NCBI GenBank assembly: GCA_963621965.1 | Contig: CAVFGN010000019.1 | Location: 1 to 38,609, forward strand | Source of the DNA: JAEELC01 sp963621965 | GTDB taxonomy: Bacteria > Bacillota_I > Bacilli_A > Acholeplasmatales > Anaeroplasmataceae | Direction of reading: 5' to 3' | Length of the DNA stretch: 38,609 bases | Shown here: in pieces, positions 1 through 8,729 of the stretch | Numbering within the stretch: position 1 is the stretch's first letter | Layout: every line of letters begins with the position of its first letter | Notes under the pieces: generated by a model | Database searches by the model: none | The model's input: only the letters and a program-made list of their open reading frames with translations | Told to the model about the DNA's origin: nothing | Position numbers and translations under genes: made by a program

Positions 1-323
1 AATGTTAAGTAAGGAACTAAATATTCAGGCGTTATATAATAAAGATCATTTATAGACGCTTGGTCTATTTTTGAAGTTATATTTTTATCACTAATATAAG
101 TATTCAAATAATTATAAAATTTATTTGTAATATAAGTTGAACATTCACTTAAAAGATCATCAATTGAATCATAATGAAGATAAAAAGTCGAACGATTAAC
201 ACCTGCCTTAAGACAGATATCTTTTATTGTAATATATTTAAAATCTTTTTTATCAAGTAACGAAATTAAAGCTTCATTCATCAACATTGCAGTATTAAAA
301 TATTTACTTTCAAATCTATTCAT
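1..323 (-). CDS. TetR/AcrR-family transcriptional regulator (N-terminal part, runs off window)
   Basis: About 107 residues are visible, starting at the ATG at 323-321 with an AAGGTG ribosome-binding site seven bases upstream. The first 60 residues form a TetR-type helix-turn-helix: an ITIKDIC helix followed by the recognition stretch GVNRSTFYLHY, which is typical of the family. The C-terminal ligand-binding domain lies beyond the left edge. The gene begins 8 bases before the stop of the upstream membrane-protein gene, so translation is probably coupled and the three genes share one mRNA. By family habit it could regulate its own operon. The ligand cannot be inferred. Confidence 0.85.
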   Translation of the reverse strand, partial: MNRFESKYFNTAMLMNEALISLLDKKDFKYITIKDICLKAGVNRSTFYLHYDSIDDLLSECSTYITNKFYNYLNTYISDKNITSKIDQASINDLYYITPEYLVPYLT

Positions 324-1224
324 AATATACACCTTTATATTTTAATTTAGAATTTCGTCGTTTTTTTACTTTAAGTTTATTTTCATTTTTCCCTTTTATA
401 ATAAACATTATAGATATTACTAAAACAAATAGCCAAATTATTATACCTGTTAGAGAATTCATTAACATTTTGAAATTATCATCAATAGAAAAAGTAGTAA
501 TCATTGCTGTCTGTAAAGAAAATATAGAAATTAAAGCACACACAAGATTAATAGTCTTACTAAGTGTTAAAATATAATCATTATATTTTTTAAATTTAAA
601 ATAATTAAATATGTTGAGCCCTAATTTATAGAAAGCACAAAACGCCATTAAATATATAATGTATCCTCTATACACATAACTTTTATTTTCATTTACTACC
701 ATTAGTATAACAGCCATAAAAGCCATGTTCAAGAAAAATAATGAACTGCCCGAAAACATATACATAAATTTTTTAGTTCTTCTTTTATTTTTATATTCTA
801 AACTTATGCAAATTCTGAGCAAGCTTAATACTAAGTAATAGAAAGCGATAAATATAAACCAATTAGAATTCGAGGAAACACCTACAAATATATTAAAAAC
901 AAAGTAAAAAATATCGAATATTAAACTACCTATTATATTAATTCTAGTCCTAAAGAATTTATCATAAACATATTTATTAACAAAATCAAATTTAAATGTG
1001 ATAGGAATATTTTTGCATTTTTGTACTATTTTTATAACTAATAGTGTTGTAATTAATAAGGTATAAAATGAGAGTGCATAAACAAAATATGCACCTACAT
1101 TTTCTTCAATTCCGCTTTTAAAAACAAATATTAAACCTAGTGTACAAATAATAATTAATATTAAAATTATTAAGAAATGAGGATATAAAATATTATTTAT
1201 TATTTTTGATTTATTTGTCTTCAT
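316..1224 (-). CDS. Polytopic membrane protein of unknown function
   Basis: 302 residues, mostly hydrophobic, with roughly eight predicted membrane segments separated by short Lys/Arg-rich loops. The first segment is about residues 14-33 and the last about 255-275. The protein ends in a strongly basic tail containing KVKKRRNSKLK, which probably lies in the cytoplasm by the positive-inside rule. I see no catalytic or ATP-binding motif and do not recognise the family. It overlaps the preceding 120-residue gene by 14 bases and the following TetR gene by 8 bases, so the three look like one translationally coupled unit. A membrane partner or resistance-type protein controlled by the TetR regulator is one guess from context only. 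Confidence 0.7.
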   Translation of the reverse strand: MKTNKSKIINNILYPHFLIILILIIICTLGLIFVFKSGIEENVGAYFVYALSFYTLLITTLLVIKIVQKCKNIPITFKFDFVNKYVYDKFFRTRINIIGSLIFDIFYFVFNIFVGVSSNSNWFIFIAFYYLVLSLLRICISLEYKNKRRTKKFMYMFSGSSLFFLNMAFMAVILMVVNENKSYVYRGYIIYLMAFCAFYKLGLNIFNYFKFKKYNDYILTLSKTINLVCALISIFSLQTAMITTFSIDDNFKMLMNSLTGIIIWLFVLVISIMFIIKGKNENKLKVKKRRNSKLKYKGVYYE

Positions 1225-1573
1225 TTTCGCAAATTTCTTTAGCTAATTCAATGATTTCAAATGCATACTTTTCTTTTCTTGATTTTAGAATTTTATCATA
1301 TATTGGATAATTTATACATACAAGAATTATTCCAATAATTCCAATTACAATTCCTAGAATAAATGATAAATTAGAATCATTACCAATAACTTTCATTGAT
1401 AAACACATACCAATACCCATTATAAGACTTCCGATAATGCCAAATATATATGCAAAAATATTAGCTGGAGTTTTTACTTTTCGATCTAATTTTTTTAGTT
1501 GTTCAACTTTTAAGGTTTCTTTCTTTGTATATTGATTAACAATATTTTCTGCGTAAATTTTATCTGTATTCAT
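1211..1573 (-). CDS. Small two-span membrane protein, conserved but uncharacterised type
   Basis: 120 residues. A soluble basic N-terminus (about 1-35, containing KKLDRKVKTPANIFAY) is followed by two hydrophobic spans at roughly 40-60 and 68-90, then a charged C-terminal tail ending AFEIIELAKEI. The LDRKVK..PANIF stretch and the glycine-rich spans remind me of a small family seen beside TetR genes in clostridia, sometimes given misleading enzyme names. I do not assign a function. The start is secure: a strong GGAGG lies five bases before the ATG. It is the first gene of the three-gene operon that ends in the TetR regulator. Confidence 0.7.
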   Translation of the reverse strand: MNTDKIYAENIVNQYTKKETLKVEQLKKLDRKVKTPANIFAYIFGIIGSLIMGIGMCLSMKVIGNDSNLSFILGIVIGIIGIILVCINYPIYDKILKSRKEKYAFEIIELAKEICENEDK

Positions 1574-1654
1574 ATTGTCCTCCTTAATTTACACTCTTAT
1601 TTTAAGCTTTAAATTAATCAATTTGAACAACACAAATACTTAAATGTGTTGAGT

Positions 1655-1682
1655 TAAAAAAAGAACACTATTTCTAGTGTCC
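1655..1682 (-). terminator. Rho-independent terminator of eno
   Basis: Read on the minus strand, an 8-bp stem (GGACACTA / TAGTGTTC, one G-T pair) closes a GAAA tetraloop and runs directly into seven T residues. It lies just after the eno stop codon. A second inverted repeat (CAACACA / TGTGTTG, about 1629-1651) lies just beyond it and could act as a backup. Confidence 0.9.
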
Positions 1683-1694
1683 TTTCCTTAAAAA

Positions 1695-3005
1695 CTACTT
1701 ATTTAATTGGTATAAAGACTTAATTCCATCCCATTTAGCGATCTTAGCTTCGCCATATTGATTTAATTCGTCTTCAATACGTAATAATTGGTTGTATTTA
1801 GCAATTCTATCAGTACGTGATAATGAACCAGTCTTGATTTGTCCAGCATTTGTACCAACTACTAAATCAGCAATTGTAGTATCTTCTGTTTCACCTGATC
1901 TATGAGAAACAATAGCAGTATAACCTGCACGCTTAGCCATTTCGATTGCATCGAATGTTTCAGTTAAAGTACCAATTTGGTTAACCTTGATAAGAATAGC
2001 ATTAGCTACGCCCATTTGGATACCCTTTGATAATCTCTTTGTGTTAGTAACGAATAAGTCATCACCAACAAGTTGAACTTTCTTACCTAACTTTTCAGTT
2101 AAATATTTCCAACCATCCCAGTCGTCTTCAGCAAGACCATCTTCGATTGTAACAATTGGGAATTCTTCAGTTAGAGGAACATAGTAGTTATCAACCATTT
2201 CTTTAGATGTAAATACACCACCATCAGCCTTTAATGAATACTTACCAGTTTCTGCATCATAGAATTCTGAAGCAGCAACGTCGATTCCTAGGAATACATC
2301 CTTACCTGGTTCAAGACCAGCAGCCTTAATAGCTTCGATAACTAATTCGAATGCTTCTCTGTTTGAGTGTAACTTAGGCGCATAACCACCTTCATCACCA
2401 ACTGAAGTTACATATCCTTTTGACTTTAAAATCTTCTTTAAGTTGTGGAATACTTCAGCACCATAGCGAAGAGCTTCATGGAAGTTAGGAGCACCTGCAG
2501 GAAGAATCATGATTTCTTGGAAATCGATAACGAAATCAGCATGTGCACCACCGTTCATGATATTCATCATAGGTAATGGTAATTGCTTAGCATTAGCTCC
2601 GCCTAAATACTTATATAAAGGAAGACCTGAATATTCAGCAGCACAACGAGCACAAGCCATAGAAACACCTAACATTGCATTAGCACCTAGGTTTGACTTA
2701 TTTTCAGTTCCGTCAAGTGCAATCATAAATTCATCAATTGCATTTTGTTCACGAACATCCATACCAACTAACTTTGGTCCGATAATTTCATTAACATTCT
2801 TAACAGCCTTTGTTGTACCCTTTCCAAGGTAACGAGACTTATCTCCATCACGAAGTTCTAGTGCTTCGTGTACACCAGTTGATGCACCTGATGGAACTAA
2901 AGCTCTACCAAATGATCCACTTTCAGTAGTAACTTCAACTTCAACTGTTGGGTTACCTCTTGAATCTAATACTTCTCTAGCGTAAACGCTTGTAATATAT
3001 GGCAT
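1695..3005 (-). CDS. eno: Enolase (phosphopyruvate hydratase)
   Basis: 436 residues, the normal bacterial length. Converts 2-phosphoglycerate to phosphoenolpyruvate in glycolysis, in the cytoplasm, with Mg2+. The N-terminus has the family start with REVLDSRGNPTVEVEV and the substrate loop PSGASTGVHEALELRDGD. The barrel carries GDDLFVTN and the enolase signature SHRSGETED at residues 367-375. A good AAGGAG lies nine bases before the ATG. The gene stands alone between its own promoter (3050-3078) and terminator (1655-1682), rather than in the gapA-pgk-tpi-pgm-eno cluster found in many Bacilli. Confidence 0.98.
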   Translation of the reverse strand: MPYITSVYAREVLDSRGNPTVEVEVTTESGSFGRALVPSGASTGVHEALELRDGDKSRYLGKGTTKAVKNVNEIIGPKLVGMDVREQNAIDEFMIALDGTENKSNLGANAMLGVSMACARCAAEYSGLPLYKYLGGANAKQLPLPMMNIMNGGAHADFVIDFQEIMILPAGAPNFHEALRYGAEVFHNLKKILKSKGYVTSVGDEGGYAPKLHSNREAFELVIEAIKAAGLEPGKDVFLGIDVAASEFYDAETGKYSLKADGGVFTSKEMVDNYYVPLTEEFPIVTIEDGLAEDDWDGWKYLTEKLGKKVQLVGDDLFVTNTKRLSKGIQMGVANAILIKVNQIGTLTETFDAIEMAKRAGYTAIVSHRSGETEDTTIADLVVGTNAGQIKTGSLSRTDRIAKYNQLLRIEDELNQYGEAKIAKWDGIKSLYQLNK

Positions 3006-3049
3006 AAAAACACACTCCTTATTTATAATTAGTTTTTTTTACCGGTAAT

Positions 3050-3078
3050 ATTATATACTAATTAATATTAAAAATAAA
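3050..3078 (-). promoter_or_regulatory. Probable sigma-A promoter of eno
   Basis: A perfect -10 TATAAT (minus strand, 3055-3050) lies 44 bases upstream of the eno ATG. At 17 bases spacing the -35 is TTTATT, a poor match to TTGACA. The call rests on the -10 box and its position. Confidence 0.5.
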
Positions 3079-3189
3079 GGATTTTAAATTGTTAAATTTG
3101 TATAGCTAATTATAACGTTTATTGATAAGTTTAATATTTTGATTAACAAACAAATTTCACTTAATACATAAATTTTTTTCACAATAAAT

Positions 3190-3784
3190 TTAGAAATCGA
3201 ATAAATATTTATTTTCAAAATCTAAACCATATTCTTCACTAATATTTAAATCAGTGTAAAAAATCAACTCGTAAAGAATACTTGGTGAAGAATCTCTACA
3301 TGGAATTTCATAGTAATCACTAGATTTTGTATCACTATAATTTTTAACAAATTCATATTTGAATTCAGAAGATGAATCATCATTTTTTTGATATCTCCAT
3401 TCCAAAAAATCAGCATAAGTTAAAATTCTTGCAAATGAACTACATGAAAAGGAAACATAATATGAATAATGCTCATTATTTTTTATCGTATTTTCGCAAA
3501 GGCCCAACACGAATCATAAACATAATAAGAAACACTAAACCTATTTTTTCTATAAGGGCCTCCACATACAATTTCCAATTTGTACTCTACTGGTAAATCA
3601 AAATTTCTTGGATCTTCTTTTAAAACAAATGGGTATGATTGATAAAAATAAAATGTTGTTTTATCACATTTTTTTTAATTTATCTTTACTTAAATCAGTT
3701 TTATTATAACACTGCCTCTATATCATTCTTACATGATGCAAGACCAAAAAGTAAAATTATTAATAAAAATAAATTTTTTTTCAT
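3190..3784 (-). pseudogene. Broken lipoprotein gene (about three frameshifts)
   Basis: The ATG at 3784 opens a clear lipoprotein signal peptide: MKKNLFLLII, a hydrophobic core, then the lipobox LASC with Cys18, so the product would be exported and lipid-anchored. The frame stops after about 26 residues. Coding sense then continues in other frames: QCYNKTDLSKDKLKK, then CDKTTFYFYQSYPF on to DSCWAFAKI, then NNEHYSYYVSFSCSS to the end at 3190. The breaks lie near 3714, at an 8-base A run on the minus strand (3669-3676; dropping one A restores frame), and near 3478-3512 (6-base A run). The rejoined protein would be about 195 residues. I do not recognise the family. Homopolymer breaks could also be sequencing errors, but neighbouring genes are intact. 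Confidence 0.75.
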
Positions 3785-3860
3785 TTAAACAATCTCTTAA
3801 TTATCTTATAATTAAATTTTCGAATATCAATATAATTTTTATTTTACTTATAAAAAACAA

Positions 3861-3889
3861 AATAAAAACCACAGCATCAAAACTGTAGT
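3861..3889 (-). terminator. Rho-independent terminator of the RibU-type gene
   Basis: On the minus strand a 7-bp stem (ACTACAG / CTGTGGT) closes an 8-base loop and is followed by a T-rich stretch (TTTTATTTTG). It begins about 13 bases after the stop codon of the transporter gene. Confidence 0.8.
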
Positions 3890-3901
3890 TATAAATAAAA
3901 T

Positions 3902-4510
3902 TTAAAACTTTAGATTTGCTTTTTCTAAAGGAATATATACTAAGTACGATATTATAGATATCATCCCGCCTATAAGTGCATTAAATGGCAAAATAGCACA
4001 TACAAAATAATAAAACAAGAAATTATCAATTGTACATCTCAAATGAATTTTTGAAAGCATGTGAACAAATGTTTCTTTTGTGAATCCCATAACATTTATA
4101 TACATAGGTAATGCAAAAATATTCGAAATCAAACCTCCAACAATAAATCCTAAAATAATAGAAATAAATACTGCAATATAATTTCCTTTTTCTTTAAATA
4201 TTTTTTTTGCTAAAAAAATAAATAAAACACAAATAATGCCAATAATCAAATCGGCAGTTTCACCTATACCTGCAGTCGATGTACCAAAACATAATTTAAG
4301 AACGAATCTAATTAATAAAACAGACATTCCATACTTATAATCAAATAATAATGTTGTAAGTATGACCGGTAACATACTAAAATTAACTTCTAGAAAACTA
4401 GGAAACAAGGAAGCTAGTGGAAACTTAGGCCCTACAACGTATAAAACAATTGAAATTGCAGCCATAATTGATGTAAATATACATTTTTTTAATCTTACAG
4501 TGTTATTCAT
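3902..4510 (-). CDS. ribU: ECF transporter substrate-binding (S) component, riboflavin type (RibU-like)
   Basis: 202 residues with about six membrane spans. S components bind a vitamin and dock on the shared EcfA-EcfA'-EcfT energising module, which must be encoded elsewhere. The stretch FLEVNFSMLPVIL and the later GTSTAGIGETADLIIG correspond to the conserved regions of the RibU family (proline-rich loop after span 2, and G-x-x-GE-x-x). The FMN riboswitch directly upstream gives independent support for riboflavin as substrate. The gene is a single-gene unit between riboswitch and terminator. Identification as RibU rather than a folate or thiamine S component rests mainly on the riboswitch. Confidence 0.85.
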   Translation of the reverse strand: MNNTVRLKKCIFTSIMAAISIVLYVVGPKFPLASLFPSFLEVNFSMLPVILTTLLFDYKYGMSVLLIRFVLKLCFGTSTAGIGETADLIIGIICVLFIFLAKKIFKEKGNYIAVFISIILGFIVGGLISNIFALPMYINVMGFTKETFVHMLSKIHLRCTIDNFLFYYFVCAILPFNALIGGMISIISYLVYIPLEKANLKF

Positions 4511-4528
4511 TTATATCACCATCCAATC

Positions 4529-4553
4529 AAAAAGCCCGGGAGTTATCCCAGGC
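4529..4553 (-). terminator. Intrinsic terminator (expression platform) of the FMN riboswitch
   Basis: Minus strand: an 8-bp GC-rich stem (GCCTGGGA / TCCCGGGC, one T-G pair) with a TAAC loop and five T residues, placed between the aptamer and the ribU start. This is the classic off-switch arrangement, with termination when FMN is bound. Confidence 0.93.
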
Positions 4554-4564
4554 AAAAAGAAAGA

Positions 4565-4675
4565 AATATTATCTTCTTTCATCCAGACTTTACTGTCGGC
4601 ATCCGAATTTAACGGATTCAGCTTACGCTTGAGGGCTATACCTCCGGTATGGAATTGCACCAAACCCTGAAGATC
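4565..4675 (-). ncRNA. FMN riboswitch (RFN element)
   Basis: The minus strand shows the conserved RFN segments in order: ATCTTCAGGG, GGTGCAATTCC, ACCGGAGGTATAGCCC, AAGC, a hairpin GAATCCGTTAAATTCGG, GCCGACAGTAAAGTC and GGATGAAAGAAGAT, which pairs with the 5' segment to close P1. It is followed by an intrinsic terminator and then the RibU-like gene, so FMN should repress riboflavin uptake by premature termination. Confidence 0.96.
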
Positions 4676-4681
4676 GTATTT

Positions 4682-4710
4682 ATTTTATATCTATATGTTA
4701 TTTATAGCAA
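4682..4710 (-). promoter_or_regulatory. Promoter of the FMN riboswitch / ribU transcript
   Basis: Minus strand: -35 TTGCTA, exactly 17 bases, -10 TAAAAT, placing transcription start a few bases before the riboswitch. I see no terminator between the upstream peptidase gene and this promoter, so some read-through is possible. Confidence 0.7.
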
Positions 4711-4722
4711 CTATTTTGATTA

Positions 4723-6867
4723 TTAGTCTTTAATTTTATCATAGTTAAAGAACTCATGATCAAACTTGTAGTTCTTTGGTGGTTCAACACCAAGCAAGTT
4801 CTTAACAAAATAATCAAATCTTCTTCTTAAGAAATATGGATTAGCTGGTACATTGTGATCAGTATCAGGTAATACCACTAGATCATAATCTTTGTTTGCT
4901 TTTTCTAAAAATTCAATAAGTCTAAAAGTTTGACTCGGATTTACATTATCGTCAAGTAAGCCATGAACTAATAATAATTTACCTTCAAGTGAGCCAATGA
5001 TTCTCGCACTATCTTGTTTTTTGTAAATTTCTTTATCATAAGGGCCATTAAATCTTTCAGCCCAAGAAGCACTATAAATTTGATTATCATGATCCCCTGC
5101 ACTTGATACACCAACTTTATAAAAATCAGGTCTTTTAGATAGTGCTCTCACGGTAGCATACCCTCCTGCACTATTTCCCCAAATACCAACACGCTCTAAA
5201 TCGATTCCCTTATATGTTTCACTAAGTTTTTCTATCACTTCTGGATGATAGAAAAGGCCTGAACATTCACCCATGTTTTGATAACTTATATCATGGAATT
5301 TTTTACCTCTAAATGGAGTACCTGGTCCGTCAATTACAACACCTATAAAGCCAAGGTGTGCAAAGCCCTCTAAACCACCAAAACATTCACGTCCTGGAAT
5401 AGAGCCCCAAGCACTAAATTCTTTAGGCGCATTCACTATTTGCATACCTCCGTATACATAATCAATTACAGGATACTTTTTAGAAGGATTGTAATCACTA
5501 GGCAATACAATTACACCATATAAATAATCCTTAATTGATTCATTAAATACTTTAAATGGAATAGGATTTATATATCCTGCTTCGTATAATTTAGTTGTAT
5601 CTGCTTTAAGTATTACTTGCTCAAAACTATTATCACTTTTTCTAAGTATTGTAGTTTGTGGTGTATCAACTTTTGACATAATATCTACATAATATTTAGT
5701 GTCATTTGACATTATTACACGATGGAACATGTTTTCATTTGTAAGTCGTCTAAATTTTGTGCTATTTAGGTCAAGAACACACAAAGCATTATAATACGGT
5801 TCATCAAAGTCTTCAAACTTTGATGCCATAAAATATAATTTGTTAGTTTCTTCGTCTACATTTAAAATTTGGCTCACATAAATATTTAAATCTGTAAGTC
5901 TCTTACCTAAAGTCTTAGTTTTTTTATCGATTAAATAAATCGCACCATTATCATCTTTATTTGACCACCATAAAATAGAATCTTTTAATAAATAATAAGA
6001 TCCACTAAATTTAGGGCAAATTGGTCCTAAAATTGATTCATCAAAGAAGAATGTGTCAGTTTCTTCAAAAGCTTTTAAAGTAGTCTTAAAAGTAGTTAAA
6101 TCTGTATAATATAGTTCTTTTCTCTTGTGATTTCTACTTTCTACGAAGTGATAAATTCCCTTGCTATCATTTGTCCACATAGAACTATATTCAACCATAA
6201 TAGGATTTTTTTGAGCAAAGTCTAAATCCTTAAATTTTAAAGTTTCTAAATCAAGTAATAAATATCTAGATTCAAACTTTGCATCTTCATAAATAAACCA
6301 GTCATCATACTCATATGTTTTAGGTCTCATTGGTTCAAATGAATCTTTATTAAATGTTTGAGTAACATTTAATTTACCAACGTTTTCTTTCTTTGTATTT
6401 ATAATTAAGGCTTTCTTTTGATCAGGGGAATATAAAACAGAAATGTGTTTATTATTCTTTAAATATTTAGTATAAAATACTCTTTGATATATAATTTCAG
6501 CATATGTGTTATTTTCCGATCCATCACAAGTTAATTTATATTTCTTTTTCCCTTTAAGTAAATACAAATTATAATTCTTAACAAAAAGACCAAACTTTTT
6601 ATCCTCTGTATAAGAAACACTTGTATACCCTTCGTGGTATTCTTCCTTTTCTGCATTTTCCTCTTCTTTTGCAATTTGTGCAACACTCAAATCAGATAAA
6701 TTAATCGAATAATATTTTTTCTTTTTTTCGCCATTTTCAAAATATTCCTCGCCATAATTTAAAACACCGTCACCAAACTTGACCTCTGGTTCAATATTTA
6801 ATGCAAGTTTTTTCGTATTCCATGGCATAAGCTTTTGAGTTTCTTCGTATTTATCAAGTATAGACAT
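4723..6867 (-). CDS. S9-family serine peptidase (prolyl oligopeptidase / dipeptidyl-peptidase IV type)
   Basis: 714 residues, the expected size for S9. The N-terminal two-thirds (to about residue 440) is beta-propeller-like, made of strand and turn repeats, with no signal peptide, so the enzyme should be cytoplasmic. The C-terminal alpha/beta-hydrolase domain contains the triad: Ser566 in GIWGNSAGGY, Asp640 in HGLLDDNV and His671 in PDTDHNV. S9 enzymes cut short peptides, often after proline. A GGAGG lies eight bases upstream of the ATG. Together with the C69 dipeptidase at 11411-12874 it suggests active peptide use. The exact specificity (DPP-IV-like or acylaminoacyl-peptidase-like) cannot be decided by eye. 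Confidence 0.9.
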   Translation of the reverse strand: MSILDKYEETQKLMPWNTKKLALNIEPEVKFGDGVLNYGEEYFENGEKKKKYYSINLSDLSVAQIAKEEENAEKEEYHEGYTSVSYTEDKKFGLFVKNYNLYLLKGKKKYKLTCDGSENNTYAEIIYQRVFYTKYLKNNKHISVLYSPDQKKALIINTKKENVGKLNVTQTFNKDSFEPMRPKTYEYDDWFIYEDAKFESRYLLLDLETLKFKDLDFAQKNPIMVEYSSMWTNDSKGIYHFVESRNHKRKELYYTDLTTFKTTLKAFEETDTFFFDESILGPICPKFSGSYYLLKDSILWWSNKDDNGAIYLIDKKTKTLGKRLTDLNIYVSQILNVDEETNKLYFMASKFEDFDEPYYNALCVLDLNSTKFRRLTNENMFHRVIMSNDTKYYVDIMSKVDTPQTTILRKSDNSFEQVILKADTTKLYEAGYINPIPFKVFNESIKDYLYGVIVLPSDYNPSKKYPVIDYVYGGMQIVNAPKEFSAWGSIPGRECFGGLEGFAHLGFIGVVIDGPGTPFRGKKFHDISYQNMGECSGLFYHPEVIEKLSETYKGIDLERVGIWGNSAGGYATVRALSKRPDFYKVGVSSAGDHDNQIYSASWAERFNGPYDKEIYKKQDSARIIGSLEGKLLLVHGLLDDNVNPSQTFRLIEFLEKANKDYDLVVLPDTDHNVPANPYFLRRRFDYFVKNLLGVEPPKNYKFDHEFFNYDKIKD

Positions 6868-6970
6868 GTATAATTCCTCCTTATTTTATTAAATACTAAC
6901 ATATTCTCTATTATTTTATAATTAATTTGCTTAATAATTTAGAAATATAGGTAAATTTGAAATAAATATC

Positions 6971-6998
6971 AAAAAAAGGCTGATAAAATCTACCAGCC
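6971..6998 (-). terminator. Rho-independent terminator of the ABC exporter operon
   Basis: Minus strand: an 8-bp stem (GGCTGGTA / TATCAGCC, one G-T pair) with a five-base loop followed by seven T residues, about ten bases after the stop of the second exporter gene. Confidence 0.9.
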
Positions 6999-7007
6999 CT
7001 TAAAATA

Positions 7008-8729
7008 TTAATTAAATTGTGAATTGTATAATTCGCTGTAAAATCCTTTTTGATTTAAAAGTTCTTCGTGTGTTCCATGCTCGATAATATTTCCATCTTT
7101 CATAACAAGTATTTGACTTGCATTTTTAATAGTTGAAAGTCTATGAGCAATAATAAACGAAGTTTTACCATTCATTAGATTATTAAACGCCTTTTGAACC
7201 ATGATTTCAGTACGTGTATCAATATTTGATGTAGCTTCATCAAGTATTAAAATATTAGGATTTTTAAGCATTAAACGAGCTATACATAGTAATTGCTTTT
7301 GTCCACCGGATATAGAATCCGAATCATCAATTATAGTGTCATAGCCTTTGTCTAAGTGATTAATGAAGTCGTCCGCATATGCTTTTTTAGCAGCTTCCAT
7401 TACTTCTTCTTTAGTAGCACCATCTTTTGCATAGGCAATATTTTCAAATACTGTTCCTTTAAATAACCATGTATCTTGAAGCACCATACCTATATTGTCT
7501 CTTAATGAGTTTCTTGAATAGTTATAAATGCTCTTATCATCAATTAAGATATCACCACTATTTACATCATAGAAACGCATAATAAGGTTAATAAGTGTTG
7601 TCTTACCACAACCTGTAGGACCTACTATTGCAATATGGTCTCCCTTTTTAATATTTAGATTAACATTATTAATTAAAATATGATCACTATTATATCCAAA
7701 TTTAATATCATCGATTTTAATATTTCCCTCAAGTGTTTCAATTGATTCATTTTTCTCAACAATCTCTTTTTCATCAATTAATTCATAAACTCTCTTTAAA
7801 CTAGAAAATGAGTTAGATAATTCAGTCGCAACACTTGAAATTGAATTAAATGGCTTAGTATATTGATTTGCATAAGATAGGAATGCAGTTAAAATACCAA
7901 CATTAAATGCAGAGTCTTTATTTGTTACAATAAGCAAACAACCGATGGTTGCAACTATCGCATAAACTAAATTATTTACAAAACGAGTTGAAGGGTTTGT
8001 TAGAGATGAATAAAATTGAGCATCGCACCCTGCTTTGTATAATTTTTCATCTAAATCAATATAAGTTTCAATATTCTCTTGTTCCATAGAATAACTTAAT
8101 ACTATTTTTTGATTTGTAATCATTTCGTTTGTAAAGCTTGTCATATTACCTTTAATTTGAGCTTGTTTTTTAAATGAATTGAAAGTATGACTTGCAATAA
8201 ATTTAGCTACAAATAAACTAATTGGAGTTAAAATAATAACGATTAATCCAAGTTTCCAACTCATTATTAACATTAACACTATAGTCGCAACGATAGTAAG
8301 TATACCTGTTATTGCTTCAGTGAATCCTTGAAGTAGTCCGTCTGCTACTGAGTCTGTATCATTAATAACTCTTTGCATAATATCTCCCTCAGGATGACTA
8401 TCAAGATAACTTACAGGTACATTTATTAACTTTTTAAAACAATCTCGTCTCAAATCACATACAACTGAGTATGTTATTCTATTTAGTAAATAATTCATTA
8501 AAAAACCAAAGATGAGACCTAATATAACTATTAAAAGTAAAATCAAAATATATTTAATAAGTTCTTGTTGATTAAAATCAGCTGTAAACAAATTAATAGC
8601 TTTTCCCACAACAATAGGAGTTGAAAGAGTTGCAACTACATACAAAATAGCACACAAAAATGATATTACAAGCAAAACGCTATGAGGTTTAATATAAGTC
8701 ATTAAACGTTTTAATAAACTTTTATTCAT
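7008..8729 (-). CDS. ABC exporter half-transporter, catalytically consensus subunit
   Basis: 573 residues: six membrane spans in the first 320 residues, then a nucleotide-binding domain. Walker A is GPTGCGKTT (370-378), signature ISGGQ (473-477), Walker B ILILDE with Asp497 and catalytic Glu498, and H-loop His529 in IIAHRLST. All catalytic residues are intact. Its start overlaps the stop of the partner gene by 8 bases, so the two are translated together and should form a heterodimer like BmrCD, LmrCD or TM287/288. Such pumps export drugs, peptides or lipids; the substrate cannot be read from sequence. The upstream LysR gene may control it. Confidence 0.93.
   Translation of the reverse strand: MNKSLLKRLMTYIKPHSVLLVISFLCAILYVVATLSTPIVVGKAINLFTADFNQQELIKYILILLLIVILGLIFGFLMNYLLNRITYSVVCDLRRDCFKKLINVPVSYLDSHPEGDIMQRVINDTDSVADGLLQGFTEAITGILTIVATIVLMLIMSWKLGLIVIILTPISLFVAKFIASHTFNSFKKQAQIKGNMTSFTNEMITNQKIVLSYSMEQENIETYIDLDEKLYKAGCDAQFYSSLTNPSTRFVNNLVYAIVATIGCLLIVTNKDSAFNVGILTAFLSYANQYTKPFNSISSVATELSNSFSSLKRVYELIDEKEIVEKNESIETLEGNIKIDDIKFGYNSDHILINNVNLNIKKGDHIAIVGPTGCGKTTLINLIMRFYDVNSGDILIDDKSIYNYSRNSLRDNIGMVLQDTWLFKGTVFENIAYAKDGATKEEVMEAAKKAYADDFINHLDKGYDTIIDDSDSISGGQKQLLCIARLMLKNPNILILDEATSNIDTRTEIMVQKAFNNLMNGKTSFIIAHRLSTIKNASQILVMKDGNIIEHGTHEELLNQKGFYSELYNSQFN

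Noticed and set aside
1627..1651. Second hairpin (CAACACA / TGTGTTG) as an independent terminator
   Set aside because: No T-run follows on either strand; it may only back up the eno terminator.
2509..2832. Plus-strand open frame of 107 codons inside eno
   Set aside because: It is antisense to a highly conserved gene, has no ribosome-binding site, and its codons mirror those of enolase.
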